Below are positions 8,380 through 16,294 of a DNA stretch of 64,000 bases, one piece after another; the stretch's first letter is position 1; the number at the start of each line of letters is the position of its first letter. This DNA comes from JAJPXC01 sp964510535. Lineage in GTDB: Bacteria; Bacteroidota; Bacteroidia; Bacteroidales; Muribaculaceae. The position numbers and the translations under genes were made by a program. The notes beneath the pieces are model-generated. The model did no database searches. It was given only the letters and a program-made list of their open reading frames with translations, and was not told where the DNA came from. The stretch spans positions 1-64,000 of the forward strand of contig CAZECG010000002.1 of NCBI GenBank assembly GCA_964510535.1. The letters are read 5' to 3'.

Positions 8380-8559
8380 ATGGCAAAAATTAAAATCACT
8401 CAGATAAAGAGCCGCATCAACTGCCCGGCGGTTCAGAAACGCACTCTCGATGCCCTCGGCTTGAGAAAAATGCATCACACTGTGGTTATGGATGACACCC
8501 CCTCTGTGATGGGTATGGTTAACAAAGTTCGTCATTTGGTAGAAGTGACCAACGCTTAA
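8380..8559 (+). CDS. rpmD: 50S ribosomal protein L30
   Basis: A 59-residue protein, MAKIKITQIKSRINCPAVQK at the start and VNKVRHLVEVTN at the end, with the L30 pattern of GxxK-type residues replaced by the usual Bacteroidota variant RTLDALGLRKMHHTV. It lies between rpsE and rplO, the canonical L30 position. Confidence 0.95.
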   Translation: MAKIKITQIKSRINCPAVQKRTLDALGLRKMHHTVVMDDTPSVMGMVNKVRHLVEVTNA

Positions 8560-8573
8560 AATAATTTACGACT

Positions 8574-9026
8574 ATGGATTTAAGTAATTTGCAACCCGCC
8601 GTTGGATCGGTTAAAAAGAAAACCAGAATCGGTCGCGGTCCGGGCTCCGGAAAGGGTGGAACTTCTACCCGTGGCCACAAAGGTGCCAAATCACGTTCTG
8701 GTTACAGCCGCAAAATCGGTTTTGAAGGTGGTCAAATGCCTCTCCAGCGCCGTCTTCCCAAATTCGGCTTCAAGAACCCCAACCGTACTGAGTTCAAGGC
8801 TATCAATCTTCGTGACCTCGAGGCTCTCGCCGAAGCTAAACAGCTTCAACGCATCGGTATCGAGGAGCTCCGCGAGGCCGGTTACATCAACAACAAGGAT
8901 TTGGTGAAGATTCTCGCTAAAGGCACCCTTACCAAGAAACTTGAAGTTTCGGCCAACGCCTTCTCTGCCGCCGCTCAACAGGCCATCGAAGCTGTAGGTG
9001 GTTCAATCAATAAAATCGAGAAATAA
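8574..9026 (+). CDS. rplO: 50S ribosomal protein L15
   Basis: A 150-residue protein with the Gly/Arg-rich N-terminal region (GRGPGSGKGGTSTRGHKGAK), the GGQMPLQRRLPKFGF block at residues ~54-68, and a C-terminal domain. L15 is a late-assembly 50S protein. Its stop shares a base with the secY start, so ribosome and translocon synthesis are coupled, as in most bacteria. Confidence 0.97.
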   Translation: MDLSNLQPAVGSVKKKTRIGRGPGSGKGGTSTRGHKGAKSRSGYSRKIGFEGGQMPLQRRLPKFGFKNPNRTEFKAINLRDLEALAEAKQLQRIGIEELREAGYINNKDLVKILAKGTLTKKLEVSANAFSAAAQQAIEAVGGSINKIEK

Positions 9027-10375
9027 TGAGATTTGTTGAAACCATAAAAAACATTTGGACGATTGAAGAACTGCGCAAACGTCTTCTCGTGACGCTCTTG
9101 CTGGTGCTGGTCTACCGTCTTGGCTGCTATGTGGTGCTTCCGGGCATCTCACCCGCTGAACTTGACGCGTTGTCCAACTTCACCAACAAAAGCGGCTTGA
9201 TGCAGCTGCTCGATATGTTCTCGGGCGGTGCGTTCTCGCAGGCTTCGATTTTCGCTCTCGGTATCATGCCCTACATCACTGCATCCATCGTGATACAGCT
9301 TTTGGGCATGGTGCTCCCTTCTTTCCAGAAAATGCAGAGAGAGGGTGAGAGCGGACGCCAAAAACTCAATCAGTACACGCGCTACCTCACTGTGCTGATT
9401 CTCTTGCTCCAGGGCCCTGCCTTCCTTGTCAACATCCAGGTACAGGTTAACGCCGCCGGCGGTAACACTCACATGGGCTTCTTGACCGTGTGTTACCTGA
9501 CCATAATCCTCGCAGCAGGCTCCATGTTCATCATGTGGCTTGGTGAGCGCATAACCGACCGCGGTATCGGAAACGGTATCTCGTTCATAATCCTCGTGGG
9601 CATCATCGCCCGTCTCCCGGGGGCGCTATTCTATGAGTTTACCAGCCGTCTTCCGGGGTCTACCGGGTCAGAAGGCGGTCTGATAATGTTCATTGTAGAA
9701 GTGTTACTGCTTTTCGCCGTGACTGTGGGTGCCGTTTTGCTCGTCCAGGGAACACGCAAAGTCCCCGTGCAATATGCCAAACGCATTGTCGGCAACAAGC
9801 AATATGGTGGAGCGCGCCAGTACATTCCACTCAAGGTTAATGCAGCCGGTGTGATGCCTATCATCTTCGCCCAAGCGATTATGTTCATCCCCATCACGCT
9901 TGCCGGATTCGGCGCGGGTGAAGACTCTTCGAGCTTCTTCGCAGCGTTCTCCGACATCAATGGATTCTGGTATAACTTCGTATATTTCGTGATGATTGTG
10001 GCGTTTACATACTTCTACACCGCAATCACTGTACGCCCCACTCAGATGGCTGAAGACATGAAGCGCAACAACGGCTTCATCCCCGGCGTTAAACCCGGCA
10101 AGAAAACCGCTGAGTATCTTGACTTGATTATGTCACGCATCACGCTCCCCGGATCACTGTTCCTCGGAGTGGTGGCAATTCTCCCCGCGTTCGCGCGTTT
10201 CTTCGGCATAAGCCAGAACTTCGCGCAATTCTTCGGCGGCACATCGCTGCTGATTATGGTTGGTGTCGTGCTCGACACTCTCCAGCAAATCGAGAGCCAC
10301 TTGATGATGCACCACTACGATGGTTTGATGAAGGATGGTAAGATTAAAGGCCGCACAACCGGCAGCGCTTATTAA
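9026..10375 (+). CDS. secY: Protein translocase subunit SecY
   Basis: A 449-residue inner-membrane protein with about ten hydrophobic segments. SecY signatures are present: GIMPYITASIVIQLL near residues 84-98 and the LGERITDRGIGNGISFII loop near residues 172-189. The cytoplasmic loop around residues 330-360 (VRPTQMAEDMKRNNGFIPG) is the SecA/ribosome-contact loop. SecY forms the Sec channel with SecE and SecG. The start overlaps the L15 stop. Confidence 0.97.
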   Translation: MRFVETIKNIWTIEELRKRLLVTLLLVLVYRLGCYVVLPGISPAELDALSNFTNKSGLMQLLDMFSGGAFSQASIFALGIMPYITASIVIQLLGMVLPSFQKMQREGESGRQKLNQYTRYLTVLILLLQGPAFLVNIQVQVNAAGGNTHMGFLTVCYLTIILAAGSMFIMWLGERITDRGIGNGISFIILVGIIARLPGALFYEFTSRLPGSTGSEGGLIMFIVEVLLLFAVTVGAVLLVQGTRKVPVQYAKRIVGNKQYGGARQYIPLKVNAAGVMPIIFAQAIMFIPITLAGFGAGEDSSSFFAAFSDINGFWYNFVYFVMIVAFTYFYTAITVRPTQMAEDMKRNNGFIPGVKPGKKTAEYLDLIMSRITLPGSLFLGVVAILPAFARFFGISQNFAQFFGGTSLLIMVGVVLDTLQQIESHLMMHHYDGLMKDGKIKGRTTGSAY

Positions 10376-10412
10376 TCCGGCGTTAAATGACAGCTACATT
10401 AGAAACTAAAGA

Positions 10413-11195
10413 ATGATTTATCTAAAGACACCACAGGAAATCGAAAAGATGCAATCCGCTTGCACGCTTGTCAGCCAAGCTATGGGCGAGGTTGCCAAGC
10501 ATATCGCTCCCGGTGTCACAACCCACAAGCTTGACACCGTTGCCCGGGAGTTTATCCTGGACAACGGCGGAAAGCCTGCCTGCCTCGGATATGGGGGCTT
10601 CCCCGCGACGTTATGTATCGAAGTCAATGAAACGGTCGTCCACGGGTTCCCTTCAAACTACGCCCTTCGCGAAGGCGACATTCTCGGCATCGACACAGTT
10701 GTCGAGCTTGACGGCTACAACGGAGATATGTGCTACACATTCCCCGTGGGCCAGGTCGACGAGAAAGTCATGAAACTGCTCGTCACCACTAAAGAATCGC
10801 TCTACAAAGGGATAGCGGCCTGCAAGGTCGACAAACGCATAGGCGACATCGCCAATGCCATACAGACCTACTGCGAAGCCCGAGGTTACACCGTGGTCCG
10901 TGAAATGTGCGGGCACGGTATCGGTAGGAAAATGCACGAAGACCCCGAAGTCCCCAACTACGGTCGTCGAGGCACCGGCGCGGTCATCCGCAACGGAATG
11001 TGCATTGCCATCGAACCGATGATTAACCTTGGAAGCCGCAACATAGTAATCGAACGCGACGGATGGACTTGCCGCACCAAAGACCGCAAGCCATCAGCCC
11101 ACTACGAGCACACAGTGGCTGTAGTAGATGGTGAAGCGCGAATCCTCACGACGTTCGACTACATCCAACAGGCAATGGGAGATAGATTTATTTAA
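10413..11195 (+). CDS. map: Methionine aminopeptidase, type I
   Basis: A 260-residue cytosolic metalloprotease that removes the initiator Met. The five metal ligands are visible in order: two Asp in GIDTVVELDGYNGDMCYTF, a His in MCGHGIGRKMHEDPEVPNYG, Glu in AIEPMINLG and Glu in YEHTVAV. The length fits a type I enzyme without an N-terminal extension. The secY-map-infA order is widespread in Bacteria. Confidence 0.97.
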   Translation: MIYLKTPQEIEKMQSACTLVSQAMGEVAKHIAPGVTTHKLDTVAREFILDNGGKPACLGYGGFPATLCIEVNETVVHGFPSNYALREGDILGIDTVVELDGYNGDMCYTFPVGQVDEKVMKLLVTTKESLYKGIAACKVDKRIGDIANAIQTYCEARGYTVVREMCGHGIGRKMHEDPEVPNYGRRGTGAVIRNGMCIAIEPMINLGSRNIVIERDGWTCRTKDRKPSAHYEHTVAVVDGEARILTTFDYIQQAMGDRFI

Positions 11196-11203
11196 GTTGA
11201 TAT

Positions 11204-11422
11204 ATGGCAAAACAAGCAGCAATCGAGTTAGACGGAGTAATCGTCGAAGCATTGTCCAACGCAATGTTCCGTGTCGAGTTGGCCAACGGCCACGAAATCA
11301 CGGCGCACATCTCGGGAAAGATGAGAATGCACTACATCAAAATTCTTCCCGGCGACAAAGTGCGTGTCGAGATGTCTCCCTACGACCTCTCAAAAGGTCG
11401 CATAGCCTTTAGATACAAATAA
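11204..11422 (+). CDS. infA: Translation initiation factor IF-1
   Basis: A 72-residue single OB-fold protein with AIELDGVIVEALSNAMFRVE, then the HISGKMRMHYIKILPGDKV block, essentially the textbook IF-1 sequence. IF-1 occupies the A site during initiation. It starts 8 bases after map. Confidence 0.97.
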   Translation: MAKQAAIELDGVIVEALSNAMFRVELANGHEITAHISGKMRMHYIKILPGDKVRVEMSPYDLSKGRIAFRYK

Positions 11423-11439
11423 TAAAATACTAAAGAAAT

Positions 11440-11556
11440 ATGAAAGTAAGAGCCTCAATCAAGAAGCGTACCCCCGACAGCAAAATTGTACGTCGCAAAG
11501 GACGTCTCTACGTCATCAATAAGAAAAATCCCAAGTACAAACAGCGTCAAGGATAA
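11440..11556 (+). CDS. rpmJ: 50S ribosomal protein L36 (zinc-free form)
   Basis: A 38-residue protein, too short for most automatic calls, beginning MKVRASIKKR and ending PKYKQRQG. The zinc-binding Cys3-His set of classical L36 is missing: the positions carry T, S and N, and there is no Cys at all. This is the C-minus type, expected to work without zinc. It lies 17 bases after infA, the usual L36 position. Confidence 0.93.
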   Translation: MKVRASIKKRTPDSKIVRRKGRLYVINKKNPKYKQRQG

Positions 11557-11562
11557 TTTTGT

Positions 11563-11570
11563 TATTTTTG
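11563..11570 (+). promoter_or_regulatory. Possible internal promoter before rpsM
   Basis: TATTTTTG fits the TAnnTTTG -7 pattern of Bacteroidota and lies 21 bases before the rpsM ATG, which would give a very short leader. I do not see a matching -33 element. It may be chance in an AT-rich spacer. Confidence 0.3.
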
Positions 11571-11591
11571 CAAAATAAATAGTCAACAAAT

Positions 11592-11972
11592 ATGGCAGTA
11601 AGAATCGTGGGAGTTGACCTCCCCCAAAACAAAAGAGGTGAAATCGCCTTGACTTATATCTTCGGCATCGGTCGCAGCGCAGCCAACACCATACTGGAAA
11701 AGGCTGGCGTTGACAAAAATATCAAAGTAAAAGACTGGACCGACGAGCAAGCCGCTAAAGTGCGCGAAGTCATCAGCGCAAACTACAAAGTGGAAGGTGA
11801 CCTCCGCAGCGAAATTCAGCTCAACATCAAACGTCTGATGGATATCGGTTGCTACCGTGGAATCCGTCACCGCATCGGGCTTCCCGTCCGCGGTCAGAGC
11901 ACTAAAAACAACGCCCGCACCCGTAAGGGCCGCAAGAAAACAGTCGCTAACAAAAAGAAAGCTACTAAATAA
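11592..11972 (+). CDS. rpsM: 30S ribosomal protein S13
   Basis: A 126-residue protein beginning MAVRIVGVDLPQNKRGEIAL, with the helix-two-turn-helix core and the C-terminal signature GLPVRGQSTKNNARTRKG near residues 97-114. S13 contacts the P-site tRNA and bridges the subunits. The extra Lys-rich tail (KKTVANKKKATK) is normal for the family. Confidence 0.97.
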   Translation: MAVRIVGVDLPQNKRGEIALTYIFGIGRSAANTILEKAGVDKNIKVKDWTDEQAAKVREVISANYKVEGDLRSEIQLNIKRLMDIGCYRGIRHRIGLPVRGQSTKNNARTRKGRKKTVANKKKATK

Positions 11973-11981
11973 TAATAGAAT

Positions 11982-12371
11982 ATGGCAAAAAAAACAGTCG
12001 CAGCTAAGAAGAGAAACGTTAAGGTTGACGCAGCTGGTCAGCTTCATGTACACTCCTCTTTCAACAACATTATCGTGTGCTTAGCAAACAGCGAAGGCCA
12101 AGTCATCTCATGGTCAAGTGCCGGCAAGATGGGCTTCCGCGGTTCTAAGAAAAACACTCCCTACGCAGCGCAGATGGCCGCCCAGGATTGCGCTAAAGTA
12201 GCCTACGACCTGGGCCTGCGAAAAGTAAAAGCTTATGTCAAGGGACCCGGAAACGGACGTGAGTCTGCTATCCGCACAATCCACGGCGCAGGAATCGAAG
12301 TGACCGAGATTATCGATGTCACTCCGCTGCCCCACAACGGATGTCGTCCTCCGAAACGTCGCCGCGTCTGA
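11982..12371 (+). CDS. rpsK: 30S ribosomal protein S11
   Basis: A 129-residue protein with a Lys-rich N-terminus and the S11 core FNNIIVCLANSEGQVISWSS. It ends in VTPLPHNGCRPPKRRRV, the conserved platform-binding tail. S11 forms the platform that holds the Shine-Dalgarno helix. It is followed by a long 194-base spacer before rpsD. Confidence 0.97.
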   Translation: MAKKTVAAKKRNVKVDAAGQLHVHSSFNNIIVCLANSEGQVISWSSAGKMGFRGSKKNTPYAAQMAAQDCAKVAYDLGLRKVKAYVKGPGNGRESAIRTIHGAGIEVTEIIDVTPLPHNGCRPPKRRRV

Positions 12372-12565
12372 TTCCGGCGTCGATTTTTCGGTCGGCTATC
12401 ACATAAGTTCAATCAACATCTTTTCTTTAGTATTAGAGTAACTATTATTTAACTCGAACGCACAGTCGGAACCTATTAACGTGAATAGACCATATTTTAG
12501 TCACCTCTCTATGGTCGCGGCTGCACTTTAACGGGATTCGCGCGTTCAAAAAATAGAAAACAAAA
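12372..12565 (+). promoter_or_regulatory. Long rpsK-rpsD spacer, candidate S4 leader
   Basis: This 194-base spacer is by far the longest in the ribosomal cluster and holds no open frame I can support. It includes the inverted repeat GACCATA/TATGGTC (about 12487-12515) with a 15-base loop, and GC-rich stretches just before rpsD. S4 represses its own operon through a structured leader in E. coli and Bacillus, so an autoregulatory leader is plausible. No promoter box matching the local consensus is obvious. Confidence 0.4.
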
Positions 12566-13171
12566 ATGGCAAGATATACAGGTCCAAAGACCAAAATCGC
12601 ACGCAAGTTCGGCGAGCCTATCTTCGGCGAAGACAAAGTTTTGTCTAAGAAGAACTATCCCCCGGGTCAGCACGGCCAGAACCGCCGTCGCAAAACATCC
12701 GAGTACGGCGTCCAGTTGCGTGAGAAACAAAAAGCCAAATACACTTATGGCGTTTTGGAAAAGCAATTCCGCAACCTCTTCGAGAAAGCATCGCGCATAA
12801 AGGGTATCACCGGTGAGATTCTTCTCCAACTCCTCGAGAGCCGTCTCGACAACGTAGTTTATCGTCTCGGTATCGCTCCGACACGCGCTGCCGCACGTCA
12901 GAATGTGATTCACAAACACATCACTGTCAACGGCGCAGTTGTCAACATTCCCTCTTATCAGGTTAAACCAGGCGACATCGTTGGCGTGCGTGAAAAAGCA
13001 AAATCGCTTGAAGTCATCGCCGACGCTCTTGCTGGTTTCAACCACAGCAAATATCCCTGGATTGAATGGGACGAGTCGCAGAAAGCAGGCAAATTCCTCC
13101 ATCTGCCCGCACGCGAGGATATCCCTGAAAACATCAAGGAGCAGTTGATCGTCGAGTTGTATTCTAAATAA
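12566..13171 (+). CDS. rpsD: 30S ribosomal protein S4
   Basis: A 201-residue protein with the N-terminal S4 domain (KNYPPGQHGQNRRRK near residues 31-45) and the RNA-binding S4 motif (LESRLDNVVYRLGIAPTRAA near residues 91-110). It has no N-terminal Cys cluster, so it is the zinc-free type. S4 starts 30S assembly and influences decoding fidelity. Confidence 0.97.
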   Translation: MARYTGPKTKIARKFGEPIFGEDKVLSKKNYPPGQHGQNRRRKTSEYGVQLREKQKAKYTYGVLEKQFRNLFEKASRIKGITGEILLQLLESRLDNVVYRLGIAPTRAAARQNVIHKHITVNGAVVNIPSYQVKPGDIVGVREKAKSLEVIADALAGFNHSKYPWIEWDESQKAGKFLHLPAREDIPENIKEQLIVELYSK

Positions 13172-13187
13172 TAAATAAGGAAGATCC

Positions 13188-14180
13188 ATGGCTATTTTAA
13201 CTTTCCAAAAACCCGACAAGGTTTTGATGCTGGAAGCCGACAACTTCTTCGGCAAGTTTGAATTCAAACCTTTGGAACCGGGATATGGCATTACCGTGGG
13301 CAACGCTCTGCGTCGCGTGCTCCTCTCATCGCTTGAGGGATATGCGATCTCGTCTATCAAAATTGACGGCGTGAAACATGAGTTTGATACCATCCCCGGA
13401 GTTAAAGAAGATGTTACAAACATTATCCTTAACCTCAAAAAGGTAGACCTCAAGCAGATTGTCGAAGACACCGAATTTGAGAAGGCAACCATCACCGTGG
13501 CGGGACAGGAGGTATTCAAGGCCGGTGACATCAGCAAAGCCCTCTCAGGCTTCGAGGTGTTGAACCCCGACTTGGTGATTTGTCATTTGGATCCCGACGC
13601 TCGTTTCCAGATTGAACTCACAATCAACAAGGGCCGCGGCTGGGTTCCCGCCGAGGAAAATCAAAGCGTTACCGACGACATCAACGTCCTCGCTATCGAC
13701 TCGATTTACACTCCCATCAAAAATGTGAAGTACTCAGTCGAAAACTTCCGCGTCGATCAGAAGACCGACTACGAGAAACTCGTTCTTGAAATCACGACCA
13801 ACGGCTCGATTCTTCCGAAAGACGCTCTAAAAGAGGCCGCAAAAATCCTGATTTACCACTTCATGCTTTTTTCTGACGAGAAAATCACGCTTGAGACCCC
13901 CGACACCGACAACAACGAAGAATTTGACGAGGAAGTGCTCCATATGCGCCAACTCCTCAAATCAAAACTTGTCGACATGGATCTCTCGGTCCGTGCGCTC
14001 AACTGCTTGAAGAGCGCAGAGGTCGAGACACTCGGCGAGCTGGTGGTATTCAACAAGACCGACCTCCTCAAATTCCGCAACTTCGGCAAGAAATCACTCA
14101 CAGAGCTTGATGAGCTGCTGGCCAACCTGAACCTCTCGTTCGGGATGGATATTTCCAAGTATAAATTAGATAAAGAGTAA
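13188..14180 (+). CDS. rpoA: RNA polymerase alpha subunit
   Basis: A 330-residue protein. The N-terminal dimerisation domain contains GYGITVGNALRRVLLSSLEG (residues ~29-48), the assembly surface for beta and beta-prime. The C-terminal domain (from ~residue 260, SVRALNCLKSAEVETLGEL) has the helix-hairpin-helix fold that binds UP elements and activators. The position between rpsD and rplQ is canonical. Confidence 0.98.
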   Translation: MAILTFQKPDKVLMLEADNFFGKFEFKPLEPGYGITVGNALRRVLLSSLEGYAISSIKIDGVKHEFDTIPGVKEDVTNIILNLKKVDLKQIVEDTEFEKATITVAGQEVFKAGDISKALSGFEVLNPDLVICHLDPDARFQIELTINKGRGWVPAEENQSVTDDINVLAIDSIYTPIKNVKYSVENFRVDQKTDYEKLVLEITTNGSILPKDALKEAAKILIYHFMLFSDEKITLETPDTDNNEEFDEEVLHMRQLLKSKLVDMDLSVRALNCLKSAEVETLGELVVFNKTDLLKFRNFGKKSLTELDELLANLNLSFGMDISKYKLDKE

Positions 14181-14185
14181 AAACG

Positions 14186-14701
14186 ATGAGACATAATAAA
14201 AAATTCAACCACCTTGGCCGCAAAAAAGCCCATCGTGACGCCCTCCTCGCAAACATGACCATATCACTGATCATGAAAAAGCGCATCTTCACGACGCTTG
14301 CCAAGGCAAAAGCCCTGCGTATGTACGCCGAGCCGCTGATTAACCGCGCCAAAGAAGACTCTATGGGCAACCGCCGACTCGTCTTCAGCTATCTCCAAAA
14401 CAAGTACGCCGTGACCGAGCTTTTCCGCGAAGTCGCACAGAAAATCGCTGACCGTCCCGGTGGTTACACCCGCATCTTAAAAACCGGCAACCGCCTTGGC
14501 GATAACGCCCAGATGTGCATGATTGAGCTTGTTGACTACAACGAGAATATGCTCAAGGACAAAGTCGCTAAGAAATCCGCCGGCCGCACCCGCCGCTCCA
14601 GCAAGAAAGCCGCTGACAAAGCCGCTCCCGCAGCTGAAGCTCCCGCAGCTGAAGCTCCCGCAGCCGAAGCACCTGTTGCCGAGGCACCTGCTGCCGAATA
14701 A
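14186..14701 (+). CDS. rplQ: 50S ribosomal protein L17 with Ala/Glu/Pro tail
   Basis: A 171-residue protein. Residues 1-120 are a normal L17 (MRHNKKFNHLGRKKAHRDAL, then the RILKTGNRLGDNAQMCMIEL block). The last 25 or so residues are a low-complexity repeat of AAEAP units after a basic linker (KKSAGRTRRSSKKAADK), encoded by imperfect 15-base DNA repeats. Extended L17 tails occur in Bacteroidota; their role is not known to me. L17 borders the tunnel exit. Confidence 0.96.
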   Translation: MRHNKKFNHLGRKKAHRDALLANMTISLIMKKRIFTTLAKAKALRMYAEPLINRAKEDSMGNRRLVFSYLQNKYAVTELFREVAQKIADRPGGYTRILKTGNRLGDNAQMCMIELVDYNENMLKDKVAKKSAGRTRRSSKKAADKAAPAAEAPAAEAPAAEAPVAEAPAAE

Positions 14702-14729
14702 TAAACCGACAACATCCAAATTGTTAATA

Positions 14730-14774
14730 AAGCCAACCCGCGATAATTTCAGTATCGCGGGCTGGCTTGTTTTT
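14730..14774 (+). terminator. Terminator of the ribosomal superoperon
   Basis: AAGCCA plus CCCGCGATA (14730-14745) pairs with TATCGCGGG plus TGGCTT (14753-14768) around a 7-base loop, with one mismatch inside a 15-bp stem. It is followed by TGTTTTT. The T tract also overlaps the likely enolase -33 element. Confidence 0.9.
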
Positions 14775-14795
14775 GATGGAAATTTATTACCTTTG
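14767..14795 (+). promoter_or_regulatory. Enolase promoter
   Basis: TTG (14767-14769) and TACCTTTG (14788-14795) are 18 bases apart and match the Bacteroidota -33/-7 pattern. The promoter overlaps the end of the preceding terminator and would give a leader of about 60 bases before the enolase ATG. Confidence 0.65.
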
Positions 14796-14859
14796 TATCG
14801 AAATTATTAGAGCGAAATTTAACTCAATATTTTTACTGAATTTTTAAAGTAAAACAACT

Positions 14860-16170
14860 ATGAAGATTGAAAAAATCATCGGTCGTGAAGTCCTCGACTC
14901 ACGCGGCAATCCCACTGTCGAAGTTGACGTAATGCTTGAATCAGGTGCGCGCGGTCGCGCTTCAGTCCCCTCTGGAGCTTCAACCGGCGTTAACGAAGCC
15001 CTCGAGCTTCGCGACGGTGACAAATCGCGCTATATGGGCAAAGGCGTCACTAAAGCTGTCGCTAACGTTAACGGCCCCATCGCCCAAGCTCTCGTTGGAA
15101 TGAGCGCGCTTGACCAAATAGCCATCGACGAGAAAATGCTCGCGCTCGACGGCACCGACACCAAGTCAAACCTCGGCGCTAACGCAATCCTCGGTGTTTC
15201 TCTCGCCGTAGCTAAAGCCGCTGCCGACTACCTCGACCTCCCCCTCTACAAATACATCGGAGGTTGCAACTCTTACACTCTCCCCGTTCCCATGATGAAC
15301 ATCATCAACGGCGGTGCTCACTCCGACGCTCCCATCTGCTTCCAGGAATTCATGATTCGCCCCATTGGTGCTGCTTCGTTCAAAGAAGGCATCCGCATGG
15401 GTACCGAAGTGTTCCACAACCTCAAGAAAGTGCTCAAAGAGCGCAACCTCTCTACCGCAGTCGGCGACGAAGGCGGTTTCGCTCCCAGCCTCGACGGCAC
15501 TGAGGATGCTCTTAACTGCATCATCAAAGCTATCGAACTCGCTGGTTACAAACCCGGCAAAGACGTGACTATCGGCCTTGACTGCGCTTCTTCTGAGTTC
15601 TATGAAGATGGCAAATACCACTACAGCCACCTCAACAACGGCGCTCCCAAAGAAGAAAACGGCAAAACTTACACCAGCCAAGAGCAAGCTGAGTTCCTCA
15701 AAGGTCTCGTTGAAAACTATCCTATCGACTCAATCGAGGACGGTATGGCCGAGAACGACTGGGAAGGCTGGAAGATTCTTACCGACCTCATCGGCGACCG
15801 TTGCCAGCTCGTGGGCGACGACTTGTTCGTTACCAACGTTAAATACCTCCAGAAAGGTATCGAGCTTGGTTGCGCTAACTCTATCCTCGTCAAAGTTAAC
15901 CAAATCGGTTCGCTCACCGAGACTCTCCGTGCGGTAGAACTTGCTCAGCGCAACGGCTACACCGCTGTCATCTCTCACCGTTCAGGCGAGACCGAAGACG
16001 CTACTATCGCCGACATCGCTGTGGCTACCAACGCCGGACAAATCAAGACCGGCTCGGCAAGCCGCTCTGACCGTATGGCTAAATACAACCAGCTCCTCCG
16101 CATCGAGGAAGAACTTGGTGAAGTAGCCGTTTACGGTTACGGTAAAAAGACCAAACGTCCCCAGGCATAA
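14860..16170 (+). CDS. eno: Enolase
   Basis: A 436-residue cytosolic glycolytic enzyme converting 2-phosphoglycerate to phosphoenolpyruvate. Conserved features in order: VLDSRGNPTVEVDV near residues 11-24, PSGASTG near 37-43, the acid/base Glu region GDEGGFAPSL near 203-212, metal ligands in DCAS, SIEDGMAENDW and GDDLFVTN, and catalytic Lys in LVKVNQIGS, then SHRSGETED. The length is normal. It is a single-gene unit with its own promoter and terminator. Confidence 0.98.
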   Translation: MKIEKIIGREVLDSRGNPTVEVDVMLESGARGRASVPSGASTGVNEALELRDGDKSRYMGKGVTKAVANVNGPIAQALVGMSALDQIAIDEKMLALDGTDTKSNLGANAILGVSLAVAKAAADYLDLPLYKYIGGCNSYTLPVPMMNIINGGAHSDAPICFQEFMIRPIGAASFKEGIRMGTEVFHNLKKVLKERNLSTAVGDEGGFAPSLDGTEDALNCIIKAIELAGYKPGKDVTIGLDCASSEFYEDGKYHYSHLNNGAPKEENGKTYTSQEQAEFLKGLVENYPIDSIEDGMAENDWEGWKILTDLIGDRCQLVGDDLFVTNVKYLQKGIELGCANSILVKVNQIGSLTETLRAVELAQRNGYTAVISHRSGETEDATIADIAVATNAGQIKTGSASRSDRMAKYNQLLRIEEELGEVAVYGYGKKTKRPQA

Positions 16171-16187
16171 TCGCCCCGGGAATACAA

Positions 16188-16231
16188 TAAAAAGCCGGTC
16201 GTTGTGCATCAGCATGGCGACCGGTTTTTTT
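16188..16231 (+). terminator. Enolase terminator
   Basis: AAAAAGCCGGTCG (16188-16201) pairs with CGACCGGTTTTTTT (16218-16231). The stem is about 11 bp with a 16-base loop and the T tract is part of the 3' arm, so it may work in both directions. Confidence 0.85.
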
Positions 16232-16248
16232 ATATAACGTTAGTTTTG

Positions 16249-16256
16249 TAATTTTG
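16249..16256 (+). promoter_or_regulatory. Possible promoter of the ArnT-like gene
   Basis: TAATTTTG matches the -7 pattern TAnnTTTG and lies about 40 bases before the next gene start. There is no clear -33 box, because that region is the T tract of the enolase terminator. Confidence 0.45.
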
Positions 16257-16294
16257 CGTCGTATAATGACAAACCTCCGGGTTCCTAAGACATA

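Noticed and set aside
12509..13537. Long open frame (342 codons) on the minus strand opposite rpsD and rpoA
   Set aside because: It is the antisense shadow of two well-known genes, with no family resemblance and no promoter or start signal.
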